From the NCBI RefSeq assembly GCF_000204055.1, contig NW_006768765.1:3864372-3928371 (forward strand): a stretch of DNA of 64,000 bases, in the 5' to 3' direction. The translations under genes and the position numbers were made by a program. This DNA comes from Melampsora larici-populina 98AG31 (taxonomy: Eukaryota > Basidiomycota > Pucciniomycetes > Pucciniales > Melampsoraceae). Below are positions 23,221 through 34,325 of the stretch, one piece after another (position 1 is the first letter of the stretch; every line of letters begins with the position of its first letter). The notes beneath the pieces were generated by a model. It was not told the origin of the DNA, searched no databases, and saw only the letters and a program-made list of their open reading frames with translations.

Positions 23221-23872
23221 GGATTGCGCTATTTGGCGCCCGCTTTCAAATTTCCCGATGCCCGCTTTCCTGTCGGTACCCCCAGCCAAATTACTCCAAA
23301 CCGGGCTATGATATTTGGAAAGCGGGCACTGACCTACACTTTACCGTTTTCTCAGCTCGCATTTCAGTCAGTCTCCTTCGATTGCCTCAACGTCTCTCTT
23401 GATATCGCACCTCACTCCTCACCTCCTCCTGATCACAAACTAAGTAAAGCCCTTAGCCAGGTCCACTTTGATCATCCATCCATTAAAATATCTGAAGTCA
23501 ACTCTTACGTATCATTTTGAACAACCATCCATGACTGCTTGAAAGAACCTTTGTTCTGGCCATTTATGTTGGTTTCCTAACAAAGCACATTTAGAGTCTT
23601 TACACTGCTACAGGTTTCAGCGTGTAAAGTTTCTAACAACCATTGCTTCATCATCAAGCAAGTTAACATGCTTTGATTTTTAAAATTGAAGCTGAAATTG
23701 AGGTGGCTGAGGGATGTTGACGTCGACTACAAACTAGAACAAACGAGACAATCGAGTTTGAAAAAAAGGATAAAATGGTGTGTGAAATCACTTTAGAATT
23801 CAAAAGTGGTTTGAAAGCAGTTCGAAAAGCGGGCATCGTTTTTTCAAAAGCGGGCGCCAAATAGCGCAATCC
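23221..23872. mobile_element. 652-bp Mutator-like non-autonomous element with 9-bp duplication
   Basis: The ends are GGATTGCGCTATTTGGCGCC from 23221 and exactly the same 20 bases on the other strand from 23872. The inverted similarity continues into CGATGCCCGCTTT on both sides. The 9-bp string ATATTCATA flanks it directly at 23212-23220 and 23873-23881. A 9-bp duplication with terminal inverted repeats is the hallmark of Mutator-like elements. Internal frames show no transposase. Confidence 0.88.
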
Positions 23873-23960
23873 ATATTCATATATTCTTTCTTTCTATTTC
23901 TTTATTTCATGTTACTAATTTTACTTTTGGTTATTTCATCTATGTGAACGCTAGTTCAAT

Positions 23961-24825
23961 AAGGACCAGGCGCGGAATCGAGGTCGTCATCATGAAAGAT
24001 GTGTCGTTAGTAGGCTTGTTTTAACCGGGTTTTCAAGCCATCTTTTCAAAAGTGGCTCATAAAGCGCTTTGAAATGTTGTTTAGGCGAAATAAACGATTC
24101 TTTATTGTCGAGCCTCACATAATTTCAATGAGGCTTGTGATCAATCAGACTTCTATTACGAGTATATGATGGAAATTGTTCTCTAATTCAGTTGCTGATT
24201 GCTCAAGTCACAACGAGTTCATGAGGTCCTAAAATTGGACCTCACGAATTCATCGTGACTTGACCAATTTGTACGCTAACATTTAGATTTTGGCACATTT
24301 GATAGTGCTTTAAGTTGTTCATCTGTTCCCCAATGATGATTTGCAGTGGCTTTTCGAGTCCAAATGAGAAATAAGGTCTACGGGTTTTGGAAGCACATCT
24401 ATTATGGGAGGCAAGTGGATTTCTATGAAATATATGGATCTGTTGTCCTTTCTTGCCTCCTCAATGATAATCAGTTATCAATCTATACATATCTATACTC
24501 TAAAACATTGGCTTAAGTTAATCTTGTGTGTTGGCTTTAGAGATATTGAGAAAGGAATCGGATGAGTTTCAGCAAAACTATTATGTACACTACTTAAAAG
24601 CTAACATGCCACAAGCTCAGCATTCACGGTTTTACTTGCATCGTAAACATTGTAAACATTGATGATGGTATTAGATAGGTCAGCAAGTGACATCCTTTTT
24701 CATGTCACTTGCGCTCTACATGGAGATTTGGCTGATCCTCGCCAATCACCAAGTCAAAATCTACTCTTGAACTGGAACAGTTGGTGACGACGCACAACTT
24801 TTGGGCCAAAGTGCGCCTGGTCCTT
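23961..24825. mobile_element. TIR element of about 865 bp, superfamily unclear
   Basis: AAGGACCAGGCGC at 23961-23973 is matched by GCGCCTGGTCCTT at 24813-24825. Further inside, GTCGTCATCA on the left matches GTCGTCACCA on the inverted right arm. AAT is present on both outer sides (23958-23960 and 24826-24828) and may be a 3-bp duplication. Inside, a strong hairpin at 24203-24262 pairs AGTCACAACGAGTTCATGAG with its near-complement. No coding capacity is recognised. Confidence 0.6.
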
Positions 24826-24828
24826 AAT

Positions 24829-26357
24829 ATGCTGAACTCTGGGTTGTGCATTTCCTTTATTTATTATCTTTCCTGAAACCTTATAGGTTAGTTATCAAGC
24901 ATTGTGGCTTGAGGTGATAAGAGACTCACCTCAAGATTTGTTATGGAGCATTCAGAGTATACTCAACTGGATCTTTTGCTTTTCAGAATGCTCTATATAT
25001 TCAACTTTCTCTGAGCTTTGAAGTGATGGATATCCTTATTGGCACAGAACTCTCAATCTGCAAACTTTCCTGCACCTGACTTCATTCATGAAGAAGATAG
25101 AATAGTCTAGAACTTACTCAGACTCAAAATAAACTTATGTGGTGTCAATTGAAAACACAAAACTCAGTTCCTCATTTCACAAAATGCAGAAGTGATTTTT
25201 TTGACATGCAGCACTGATTTTTGTGTTTCCCCCCTGCATTTCCTCAATCTTTCTTAGATCCCCCCTCACGTTGCCACAAAAAGCAGGTTACATACACACA
25301 GGGAAGTACAGATACATACTTCACATTGACTAATACAAGGCCAAAACAGGGGAGGCACTTTTATGAATCTCAATGGTGAATCAGACACTTACTTGATTGA
25401 GTGGGAAAGCATAGAGTGTGTTTACAAGAGTGATAAGATGTACAACAAGCAATGGATCCATGTCTACGCAGGTACATACTATGTCACTTGGTCAATGAGA
25501 GCAACTTGTTAATTCTAGTATGGTCCAATGATTGGATGCTGACCAATGTGAGAGTCGGTCTTTTCATAAGAAGCCGAATCACTTCTGTTTCAAACAGAAA
25601 CTTATTGAATTTGATTCAAAAATTCATGATGTTTCAGTTTCTAGCCTACATGTGATACTTGATGTTTTGATGTGATTTGGGGGAGTCAAAAACTTGTTGG
25701 ATATCATAAATTAAGTCAGAAGTGAACCTCTTTAGTCCAATCAATCAATCAATATTTATTTACAATCTCATTAATCCCTTCAGGCTCATTCTATTTATTT
25801 TGATCATGCTTTTCAATATCATTGCAAGATCTATCCAGAATGTACATAGGATATGGGATAATCTTCTTCTCAAAGATTTAACTAAGATTTGTGTATTAGG
25901 TGGTGATGTGCTCTACCTCGTGCAGCTTGGAAGCGGAAGTCATTTATCAAGGACAGGATATGAGGTGTTCAAAATCAAAATGCACATTTTTGTGATGAAA
26001 AGATTCACGAGCGGGATTCTTTCTGTTTCAAGGAGCTGGACAAAACTGAGCCATTTGAATGGATTTCTAATACACTGTATGTATGAACCATACATTCCTA
26101 CAAGCTGCCACCAACCTGTGCGTCAAGTGTACAACAAGCCACGTTGTTTTTCTAGATTTTGGATAGTCTCAGAGATAGTCTCAGAGCGAGATAGTCTCGG
26201 AGGAAGACCAACACGGTTACACTCCCATTACATGACTAGCTATGGAAGTATATGTAGTCAATTTTTAGGACCTGTTTGTCAAACTGGAAAAAGTTACATG
26301 TTGTATCACATGTTATTTACTTCTTTAGATGAGCAGGGAACTGACCAGACATGTATG
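24829..26357. other. Gene-poor stretch with isolated coding-like fragments
   Basis: A 49-codon plus-strand frame at 25363-25512 (containing GESDTYLIEWESIECVYKSD and YNKQWIHVYAGTYYV) has a protein-like composition. So does a fragment near 25990-26070 (FCDEKIHERDSFCFKELDKT followed by EPFEWISNTL). They may be exons of one decayed gene, but no family is recognised and joining them would be guesswork. A hairpin pairs CTTGAGGTGA with TCACCTCAAG at about 24911-24939. Confidence 0.25.
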
Positions 26358-27025
26358 TACACGTAGTGACGTAAAAGCTATGGTTTTTTGTTTTTAATTT
26401 CTTAATTTTTTGGTTTTTGATTTTTGTTGTTTACCAATCTTCTGGTCAAACATGTGGATCATCACCTCTGAAATTGTTGAGATGAAGCCCTTACCATTGG
26501 ATCTTAAAAACCAAATGGTCGGAATGCACCTAGCAAAGAAGAGAAATGTAGATATCAGCCAAACTCTAGGGTGTCCAGTCACCACAGTCCAATCTGTCCT
26601 CGCAAAATTCAAAGCGGAAGGCTCAGTTGAAGGCAAAAAACCATCCGGCCAACCATCTCTATTGAACGATCGTGATCTCTGACATCTTGAGCGTGATGTC
26701 AAAAAAGTCTCGACGGGGTCCGATGCGTGAGATAGTCCAAGGATCTGCAACAAAAGCGAGTGCTACTACAATTCGACTTGCTCTGAAATCCCTCGGTTAC
26801 AACTCAAGAGTAGCAATAGTCAAGCCCTATTTGAGTGCTAAACATAAAGCAGCACGTCTGGAGTTTGCAAAACATTATGTGGTGTGGACGGTGGATGATT
26901 GGAAGCGAGTCATTTGGACCGATGAATCCACCTTTGAGATTGGAAAGCCATATCGAAAAGTTTGGGTGTGGCGAAAAGTGGCTGAAAAGTACGATGCATC
27001 CTGTTTGGCGCCTTCTTTCAAATCA

Positions 27026-27628
27026 GGCCGTTGTTTGAGGTGTGGTGACGACGGGACTAGGAATCTCACTAGTCCTTGTCCCACCTCGAAAAGCTCCCCG
27101 AAAGAGCAGGAGATTTCACAAGAGTGAAACTCTCCGCGTCAAGACTCTGCAAATCTACCTAACGTTGTGTAGGTTTGATTTGCCCTGGAGAATGACCGTT
27201 CAGGCACGGTCCTGAGGAGATCTAGTCATCCCTTATTCCATCAGCCTCTGTTGATGTGCTTCAGGAACTATCTCCTTCTCCCACGCTTCCCTCCAGTCTC
27301 TTTCTCACGACAGTTTCTCATCTAGGAGCTTTTCTTTTCGCGGTTCACGAACCTTTTTCGAACCCACATGTCTCTGACATTCCCTCCCGCCCAGGTTCGA
27401 AGGGTTTCCCCTCCCCGCTCTCATGTGTGCTACTCGACACGGAAGCTAGAGTTGGAAAACTTTTTAGTTTCCTCCAGCCTCGTGTCGAGTACGAGGTTCT
27501 TCTCCCGTAGCAAGCTACCCTCACCCTCGAGCTACCTCGAGGGCAAGTGTATCTAAAGCGCATATACCTAGCATACTTGAGAAGATGTGTCGAAGACACT
27601 CCTTCCTGACCATTCTCTCCTTCCACAC
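27026..27628. mobile_element. 0.6-kb insertion in the Tc1 transposase, possibly a solo LTR
   Basis: Transposase homology stops after APSFKSGR and resumes at GIGQGSVMVWGG about 600 bp later. The intervening DNA is more G+C-rich than its surroundings and full of short palindromes: GACTAG/CTAGTC at 27053-27072, ACTCGACACG/CGTGTCGAGT at about 27433-27491, CCTCGAG/CTCGAGG near 27525-27541. A start such as TGTGGTGACGACGGGACTAG and a pyrimidine-rich end would suit a retrotransposon LTR (TG...CA), but I could not find a matching target duplication, so borders are good only to about 10 bp and the class is uncertain. Confidence 0.45.
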
Positions 27629-28014
27629 AGCTGGGAGAGGAATAGGACAAGGATCAGTGATGGTCTGGGGTGGATTCATTCCTGGGCACAAGCTCAAGCT
27701 TGTCATAATGGAGCCTGGTCGTTGAAATTCAGAAAACGTTATTGAGCAAGTCTATGAAAAATCACTTGGCCCTTTTCTACACAACTACTCCAATAACAAT
27801 CATTTAATCTTGATGGAGGATGGAGCCCCAGTCCATCGCTCTCAACTCAGTTCAAAGTGGCGTGAGAAAGAGGGGATTGTGAAGTTAAAGTGGCCAGCGC
27901 AGTCACCAGATTTAAACCCAACTAGCCAGATTGAGCGGCGGGCGCCGCACTGGTAAGAAGGTCTCATCTTAGATTCATTTGCAAAGGATACTGGAGGCTA
28001 TTCTGGCTCAAATA

Positions 28015-28215
28015 TCTCCCAGCACCGCCAACATATTTACCTCGGATTGAAAAATCCAAGGTATCATCGGATTCCAAACCTCAGACAGCTTCTGTCCAAG
28101 GTTTTGGTCTGAGGCAATTCTCAGCGCAGAAGATTACCTCGGACAAAAACCTCGGACAGGGTCTGTCCAAGGATTTACCTCCGATGAGGCCTCGGATTCC
28201 GCAACCCAAGGCATT
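28015..28215. repeat. Cluster of CCTCGGA / TCCAAGG inverted motifs in the Helitron
   Basis: Within 200 bp the strings CCTCGGA, CTCAGAC and their near-complements TCCAAGG and GTCTGAGG recur many times. Local palindromes such as GGACAGGGTCTGTCC followed by AAGG are present. The pattern lies close to the Helitron 3' end. Its function is unknown; it may be remains of an older inverted-repeat element. Confidence 0.6.
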
Positions 28216-30392
28216 TATGTTGGAAGTGCAGGGAGGCAGACTTCAATGGTAGGGGCAACTGGTTGGATGTCAATTCAGCAAAATATGTATTGTAATATAA
28301 TGTTTACAGTATGAGTAACACAGTGCTAGCCCAAACATATTACCTGGTTAAGCTAACTCAAAATAACTCAAGGCAATCTGAGATGGATGTTACTTTGGAT
28401 CTTTGCTTATGGCAGCAAGCAACTGGATGGCAATAAGGTAAGGGGGGTATGGAGGTCATGCTGCTTGTGAGTCCTAAATGTGGCAGGATGAAGGATTGCA
28501 AGGAAAGATGGTCATTGTGAACAAATTCAATGTCACATACCCTTGGGCGGGGTGATAATATCCCTGTCCTAAACCTAACCCCCTAAGCCTAACCCCTGAG
28601 GGTTGCAATATCAGAGTACCTTAAGTATTTGAAACCCAGGGTCTCTTGTGGAGTTTTTAGGTTTACTTACAACCACATTCTCTGCAATCTGCATTCTTCT
28701 AGTCTGCCTTCATCTGGTGTTATTGTTGGTTTGACTGCTACCGCAGGCTTGAAAATAGATCCTGCTGCGCGCATTTTGACTTTACCATCTGTTATATCTT
28801 GATTATGAATTGATAAATCATAATGCTCAATTGGTCAATCAATACATTGTCTAAGTATCTAAATACTAAAAAGGTGGACAGATTGCATGACCCTCCTCTT
28901 ATCAGCCCATTGTTTTGGACATTGGCATTCTAGTTGCATTGCTTTTTAGGCCACCTGTTGTTATTGGAGCTTTTCTGTGCAGTTTGATTTCTGGTATGTT
29001 TACTTTTTGTGCCACCTTTTCATGTCATTGAACCTACGTCGCCGCTCGATATAAGCACACATTGAGTAAGCATATTTTGCTGTAAGGATCAAATTTTGGT
29101 GAAACAAAAATGCAAATATGCAGGACGCTCCTTTCTAAATGATGCATCACGCTTTGTAAGCATCAAATTTGGTGCATTTTTAATGATACTTATAGCGCAC
29201 GGCGACTGTAGTTAATGCATCTTTTTTGAGACTATCTTGCTTCCTTGTCTTAGTTTTGTTGCACATCTGCTTTAACTTTCAACATTTAAATGGACTTCCA
29301 GAGGCAACTCTTTGTTATGTACACCTTCATTCATCCCCTGTGTTATTCTACTGTAGTCTGCTTTTTGATTTCTTCATCTCCATGTGATGCTTTACTTTCA
29401 AAAGCAGTTTGTACTCACTGTATTTTGAAAAAAATCATGATGAAATTTGAAAAGCATCCACTCATGTCAGTCTCTTTATCCATTCAAACTACAGTTATTC
29501 CTCTGAATATTGATATGGTGCCATTCAATTCTTCTTTTTCATCATTCATTCATTTCTCATCAGATCTGACTTTGATTAATTCTCTCTTTAATCAAAGATG
29601 TGCCTCTTTGACCTCCCCAACACAATGATCTGCTTTACGTAGGAACAGTCATGTTGTCATCAAAGGTAGGCAATGCCAAATGAGTCAATTTAACAATAAC
29701 ATTACAATTATCATTCTAAAATCCTTGAATTGTTTTCTTCAGATCATCATGATATTTCTACCTCCAAGATGGAAAGCGGTCACACCAAGGTTTGTTTGGT
29801 AATTGTGATCAATACCTTCACTAACAAGAAATGAGAAGATATCTCTCTTTGTACTCACAGCATTTCCTAACATCATCCATGATGGATACCAACTTGTTAA
29901 CATTGAGCATGGTTTCTTGAACTTGATCAACATGGATGGTGGTATGTATCTTCTGGAACTTCTCTTTTGTTTTTTGTGATTTTCATCATTTGTGTCTTTG
30001 GAAGAACCACATCTCACTCCATGGTCTGTAAGCCCACAGTGACTGAGGTGAAGGGAGTGCATCAAAACACACACAAAGTATCAAGGTTTTGACTTGGTGT
30101 TGTATGTTGTTCTGGAATCCAGGGGACTTCATCAACCACAGAATTAGGGAGTTTAGTTGGTTTGACAACTCTGGTGCAGGCATGCCCACATAGTCTCTAG
30201 TAATAATTAATAAAGTGAGCTTTCCAAAATTTTGAGTTACATCATAAGGAAAAAATTTTTGACAAAAAACATCAGATGAAGAGATCATCAAACCACTTTA
30301 TTTTGTTTTTGCTGAGGGGTAATCATCCATCTTTGAGTTCTTGTATGTTCAAGGGAAAGGAAGAAAAATAGTTTACATTTCATCACCATTAA

Positions 30393-30549
30393 GGGTACTC
30401 AAAGCAAAGTATGTAGCGCTACATACTTTTCGCTACATACTTTTTTTGGCGGGGACAAAGAAAAAAAATATACTTTTGGCCTCGCCTTCCCCGCCAAAAA
30501 AAGTATATAGCAAAAAGTATGTACACGTACATACTTACTTTGAGTACCC
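30393..30549. mobile_element. 157-bp TAA-flanked MITE inside the Helitron
   Basis: GGGTACTCAAAGCAAAGTAT from 30393 is matched by GGGTACTCAAAGTAAGTATG on the other strand from 30549. The inner parts (CATACTTTTTTTGGCGGGGA and its inverted copy) also pair, so the whole element folds into a hairpin. TAA lies at 30390-30392 and 30550-30552. It belongs to the TAA-duplicating class seen elsewhere in the window. Confidence 0.82.
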
Positions 30550-32036
30550 TAATTGATCTCCACCAACTTATTCTCAACTTCAATCTTTGAAAACTGAATT
30601 TGTCATAATCATATATGAATAATATGAACCCAACTAATTCCACATAAACCACAAAACCCAAATCCAGAACCATCCCCGAAATGCTTCAATCACACCAATT
30701 CTTACACCATCTTTTTCAATGTAAAGCTAACTCTGATTTGTTTTCAATTAATTCATCAATTTCAGGAAAAAAACAATCTGATATGATCAAGTTGCTTTCC
30801 AAATGATCTATCATTATTAGTTTCAAAATTTGATATTTGTTCTTGTGACTAAGTTTCAACTGTGATAAAATTTCCAAATTTGTTAATCTTTCCCATCCCT
30901 TTTATGGATCAATGGAAAAAGATCAAGTCAGCATCAAGATTAAAGAAAACCAGAACATGATCCAATTACTTGCCATTTCAAATGCATCAACCATAAACTT
31001 AAGACCTACCAGATCAAATTGTCAAAGTAGAAACCTTACCTATAACTTATCATTTTTTAAACTTTTGCCAGTTTCATCTTCATTAAGTATCCTCCTTTTG
31101 AAATATCATAAGAATCCCAACACATCTCTCAATGGAACATTTAATTTTGATACAATGAACTTGAATGTTCAGAAGGAATCAAAATTCATAATTCAATTGT
31201 ACTTCATGAATTTGAATCATTCCACCAATGTTTTGTTGGTTTTGATAATGGATTTCTCAAGTTTGATGGTCAAGCTCTTAAGGTTTTGATTGGGAATCAT
31301 TTCCATGGCTAGGATTGGAGATCCTATTGTGCCTTTCTTTTTTAATTTATATGAAAGTGTATTAGTTATTCTCTTCTGATCAAAAAAAGCAAGAATATAA
31401 TCAATACGTCTTTATAAAAATAAGAAATCCAGTTTCTAAAGAATGGATGAACTCAACTGATGCTTCTCAAATCTCTGGCATTCCATCCGATGTTAATCCA
31501 AGCAAATTCTCTAACAAAACCGTAACACAATCCAATTCAAACAAACATCAAGTTCATCATTTTAGTGATTTAGAAAACTTGCAGTTTCTTCGTTTTCATT
31601 CTCGACTTCATTTTTTTGAAAACTCAGAAGTGATTTGACTAATTCTTTTCTTTCAATTGAAGTTTTAGTTGAAAATGAATATTAGAATCTAGATTTACAT
31701 CTACAATTAACTTTTACTTGATCAAATGTTCCTGATAGAATCTAGGATTGTAATCAATTTCTGTCTCAAATGATTGACTCGATAGTAGAGCTTTGGACCT
31801 ACCATGTCCTATTATTGTTGAAGATGATGAGTAGATTTTGAAAAAAGTCCTTTGAAAAAATTACATTTTAACAAATGAATCGATCACTTTTGAATGTGTA
31901 TTTCCATCTGATCAAACCTTGTATCCCATCTAGCGTTTGCCCAGCTTCATGATCCTGGCATAGGGGTGAATGAAAAACCACTTTGATGAGCTACTGTAGC
32001 GAAATCCCTTCGTTCTTCTGAGATTTTTAGCTTAAG

Positions 32037-33270
32037 TCATTCAGGGATTGGCCTTGAGGATAATCTCAATGAGTTTGATGTGTAGAGAGCCGACATTGAC
32101 CGAAGCGTTGATTTTGTTTTTTCGATGTATGATTTTGTTGAATGCAGCTGTTTCAATATCTTCTCAATTTCTTCAAAGATTGATGAGATCTTCATGATAT
32201 AATTGATTATTAGATCCAATGTGCTCTTCGTAGAGAATCCTATCATCCAAAGGGATGGTGTGGTTGAGTCAAAATCAGCAGTGGATGATTTAAAAACATG
32301 GATAATTTTCAAGACGAACTTCATTATTGCTGCACCTACTTAACATCATTCAACACGCGATCCAACAGATTGAAGATAATACATTCAGCGAATATAATAG
32401 AGTTCAACTTCTATAACCTTCTGAATCAGTTTGGTGCATCCCGATTGACAACGCTCGAGTCAAATCATGACCAAAATTGAGATGATCAAAATATTGCTAG
32501 CACTTGCCTCAAACCCAAGTCCGCGTGAACTCCAGGTATCACGGGATTGTAAATCAGTGAATTGCCGAGATAGTCAATTTGCTCCTGGATGATCACCGAT
32601 CGGCCAGACATCACAAATCAATCCACAAATCGCCCTATCTGTTTCAAAGAAGTCTGGAGTGAGGAGATGTGACCCGCCGGGTAGATGATCACATTTGAAA
32701 AGGATGTTTATTGCAAATCGATTCACAATGATATGTTTTTGCCCAGCTGCAAAGCCCAAAAACGGAGCTAATGGTAGATTTTCCCAGTTTTTGGTAATTC
32801 AATCTGATTCATTGGATATATGTACATTCATGGCTGTTGTTGCAGGCTGTGGACCGAATGTTAGTTGACGTTGTGATTTTAATTCAGATGTAGTGGGTCA
32901 ATCTAAGTACGTACCTTCAAATTTGAAAACTATAATTAAAGTCAGCAAGGTTGAATGGTAGCAGGGGTGATCAAAGTATGCTAACATGTTGGTATATTAG
33001 CGTGAGGTCGAAGTGGATTTCTTCAGCCAAAACGTGGATTTGCTGCCTCGCCTTTGACTTAAAAAACTTGCATGATGATGATTTGCATTGGATCCTTTGA
33101 TAAGGAGGGTCGCGTGACACACATACATATGTAGTAGCAAGGTTGAGTCCTTCAGGCAAATCAGCTAGGGGTGGATTGACTTGCAAAGGATTGTTGGATG
33201 ATGAAAACGAGATGATTGAAATTTGACTGAAGGGAATCACAAATGAATCCTGAAATGATTTCTGACCCAT
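32037..33270 (-). pseudogene. Coding-like fragments carried by the Helitron
   Basis: Three minus-strand segments have protein-like composition. At 32971-33270: MGQKSFQDSFVIPFSQISII and ADLPEGLNLATTYVCVSRDP. At about 32500-32759: AGQKHIIVNRFAINILFKCD and GGSHLLTPDFFETDRAICGL, running on in another frame to DYLGNSLIYNPVIPGVHADL. At 32037-32324: DSTTPSLWMIGFSTKSTLDL and IFEEIEKILKQLHSTKSYIE. Order and strand are consistent with pieces of one captured gene, in the sense orientation of the Helitron. I do not recognise the family, and frame breaks mean it is probably not expressed as a whole protein. Confidence 0.3.
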
Positions 33271-34325
33271 GTGCGAAACCCGAGAATTGCACTAAAGGTG
33301 ATTTTTGTCCACTTTCACTTGAATTGATTGCCTTCAATGTGAAAAAGATGATTGGTGGATATATGGATAAACAAATTCATGGTCGCCCCTTACCTTGTAA
33401 TGAATGATGAAATGATTAATGTGTTACCGAAGCTCGCTTGGCCGTAACTTCGGTTGGCTGAAACATCAGTTTGTTCAGCGGAATCAGTGGAGGTTTTGTC
33501 CAATTTGTCGATTTTGTTCAATTTCGTTGTTCGCCTTTAACTTGAATGATTGAAAATCTTTGGTCCATCATGAAATCCGAGATTTCAACCAAGCATCCAA
33601 TCAAGAATTTAGATTCTATGAAGGCCAATGTGTTAGAGGCATGGGAGAGTGTGCCTACTCAAAAACTGGAACATCTAGCTGCCTCAATGCCTGAGCGGAT
33701 TCAAGCTGTCATCACAGCCAAGGGTGGATCCACCCCTTGGTAATTAGCCAGGTAAAATACTTTTTCTTTGCACTCAAAACCTTTGTCCATACATAATCTG
33801 ATAGACAAGATGCTGATCTTTAGTTCTCATTATCTCCAACAGGTAATATTGTATGTGTAATAAAAAGTTGTGGCACAATTTGTAAAAACCGATTGACTTT
33901 TTTTTTAAAAAAAAATCAAAAAACCGTAGCTTTTCTGTGACTACGTGTACATGATAGCTGATAATTTACTCAGATTGTTGCACATATGTAGTGTGGGTGT
34001 TATGGCTCAGGTGTGCAGTGATAGATCTTTTGATGACAACCTACAATAATCATCATTTTCCCAGTTGCACTTGGAAATAGTGTATAATGTTTACAGTGTC
34101 ATCAATCTATCCAATCTGGCTGGATCTCAAAACACAGAACCTGATTTCTCTACACAATATGAGTTTTCTGGAAAAGCTTGTGTCAGATTGGTGAACAGGT
34201 AAACTTGGTAAACTTAGCATACCTTTGTCTTTGTCAACCAAAGCCCTTTTTTACCCTTTTGACCTTTTTGAGGTGCCTTGGAAGTTGAAGTGGACAAGGT
34301 TGATTCAAAGGCTTCAACAATTTTT

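Larger units (their letters stand above)
27922..33549 (-). mobile_element. 5.6-kb non-autonomous Helitron with intact ends
   Basis: Read on the minus strand, the element begins TCATTCAAGTTAAAGGCG at 33549 and ends GCTAG at 27922. It is preceded by A and followed by T, the canonical Helitron signature (TC...CTAG inserted between A and T without duplication). Thirteen bases upstream of the end, the palindrome GCGGCGCCCGCCGC forms the expected 3' hairpin (GCGGC/GCCGC stem). Removing 27922-33549 restores AACCCAATTGAAAATC and an uninterrupted PDLNPIENLWS in the Tc1 transposase, which proves both borders. No RepHel protein is encoded, so it must have moved using enzymes from elsewhere. Coding-like fragments near its 5' side (32037-33270) may be captured host sequence. 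Confidence 0.93.
26455..33743 (+). pseudogene. Tc1-like transposase in three pieces
   Basis: Piece 1 (about 26455-27025) starts with an HTH region (LPLDLKNQMVGMHLAKKRNV, LGCPVTTVQSVLAKFKAEGS). It has a TGA and a frame change near 26680-26720, then continues with ATTIRLALKSLGYNSR, FAKHYVVWTVDDWKRVIWTD and ESTFEIGKPYRKVWVWRK; WTDES supplies the first catalytic Asp. Piece 2 (about 27629-27921) reads GIGQGSVMVWGGFIPGHKLK, has a TGA after MEPGR, then HLILMEDGAPVHRSQLSSKW with the second Asp, and WPAQSPDLNP. Piece 3 (33550-33743) resumes IENLWSIMKSEISTK, with the third acidic residue in ENLW, and ends at a normal TAA (GGSTPW stop). Piece 2 joins piece 3 exactly as PDLNPIENLWS once the Helitron is removed. 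It cannot be functional now. Confidence 0.9.
26360..33947 (+). mobile_element. Tc1-like transposon, split by two insertions
   Basis: The left end is CACGTAGTGACGTAAAAGCT from 26360 and the right end on the other strand is CACGTAGTCACAGAAAAGCT from 33947; the match continues through A(T/C)GGTTTTTTG. TA lies at 26358-26359 and 33948-33949, as required for Tc1/mariner. The span is 7.6 kb. Subtracting the Helitron (5628 bp) and the other insert (about 0.6 kb) leaves roughly 1.36 kb, a normal size for a Tc1-like element. It carries a plus-strand transposase in three pieces. Confidence 0.9.

Noticed and set aside
25722..26366. 214-codon open frame on the plus strand
   Set aside because: Its composition (Ile/Phe-rich start, no domain, repeated AGTCTCAGAGATAGT-derived residues) looks like A+T-rich noncoding DNA, and a different frame in the same place looks more protein-like.
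27390..27402. GGTTCGAAGG resembling a tRNA B box
   Set aside because: No pairing T-arm, no A box at the right distance and no acceptor stem could be found, so neither a tRNA gene nor a tRNA-derived SINE is called.
28560..28605. Telomere-like CCTAACCCC / CCCTAAG strings
   Set aside because: Only a few irregular units, not a regular CCCTAA array; an interstitial telomere call is not supported.
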